Assembly: GCA_002099365.1 (NCBI GenBank)
Contig: MSED01000015.1
Location: forward strand, 62,001-126,000
DNA from: Phialophora verrucosa
Taxonomy: Eukaryota > Ascomycota > Eurotiomycetes > Chaetothyriales > Herpotrichiellaceae
Direction of reading: 5' to 3'
Length of the DNA stretch: 64,000 nt
Positions 63,993-64,000 of this stretch are shown one piece after another (the first letter of the stretch is position 1; each line of letters starts with the position of its first letter). Under the pieces are notes generated by a model. That model was not told where the DNA came from. It saw only the letters and a list, made by a program, of their open reading frames with translations, and did not search any database. The position numbers and the translations under genes were made by a program.

Positions 63993-64000
63993 ACGCCAAG

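Larger units (their letters stand above)
54261..64000. other. Long gene-poor region upstream of the transcription factor
   Basis: About 9.7 kb with no ORF I can support on either strand: the longest open frames (up to ~258 codons, e.g. 62370-63146) have biased, repetitive translations, mostly lack a plausible ATG and overlap others. No tRNA, rRNA or transposon protein signature is seen. It contains GGTGAT and CAT microsatellites and clustered GAGTACTC palindromes. An extended regulatory region of the transcription factor or of a gene beyond 64 kb, a decayed repeat, or an undetected non-coding RNA are all possible. Confidence 0.55.

Overview
The window is nuclear DNA from a filamentous ascomycete (Pezizomycotina). 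Evidence: multi-exon genes with 43-57 nt introns carrying GT/AG ends and CTAAC/CTGAC-type branch sites, a giant Leashin-like Woronin-body tether (Woronin bodies occur only in Pezizomycotina), a Zn2Cys6 transcription factor, a CHS5 exomer subunit and GPI/secreted cell-surface proteins. A dothideomycete is my best guess from overall gene style, but the sequence does not prove it. There are no operons, rRNA, tRNA, CRISPR or intact transposons that I can recognise.

Layout. 1-5.3 kb (+): the 3' part of a FUSC/BRE4-like membrane transporter, a conserved fungal protein of unknown function with a 22-nt first exon, and an NAD-dependent epimerase/dehydratase. 5.96-25.5 kb (+): one ~19.6 kb gene for a ~6,511-residue Leashin (LAH; often called 'involucrin repeat protein'), with an RS-rich N terminus, about 25 Lys-rich repeat modules and a coiled-coil/globular C terminus. 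26.1-28.8 kb (+): an ALR/MNR2-type CorA magnesium transporter. 29.9-46 kb, mostly (-): a secreted But2-domain protein, CHS5, an RnpA-like protein, eIF1A (+), a Cys-rich GPI-type protein, the XPF/RAD1 repair nuclease, a large polytopic membrane protein with a GC-AG intron, and a patatin-like protein. 47.2-49.4 kb (+): a degenerate SF1 helicase-like protein. 51-54.3 kb (-): a Zn2Cys6 transcription factor. 54.3-64 kb: almost 10 kb with no supportable gene, containing microsatellites and a cluster of a short palindromic motif (GAGTACTC / TACGAGTACTCGTA).

The genes mostly act separately: cell compartmentation (LAH), wall and secretion (CHS5, Cys-rich GPI protein, But2 protein), ion and solute transport, DNA repair (XPF), translation initiation (eIF1A) and possible mitochondrial RNA processing (RnpA-like). 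Three products carry substitutions at residues normally needed for activity: the patatin nucleophile (Ser to Gly), the helicase Walker A Lys and other motifs, and the CorA GMN motif (GGN). The strongest leads are the nuclear RnpA-like protein, the pseudo-helicase, the Ser-less patatin, the repeat architecture of LAH with its stop-free in-frame intron, and the intergenic palindrome cluster.
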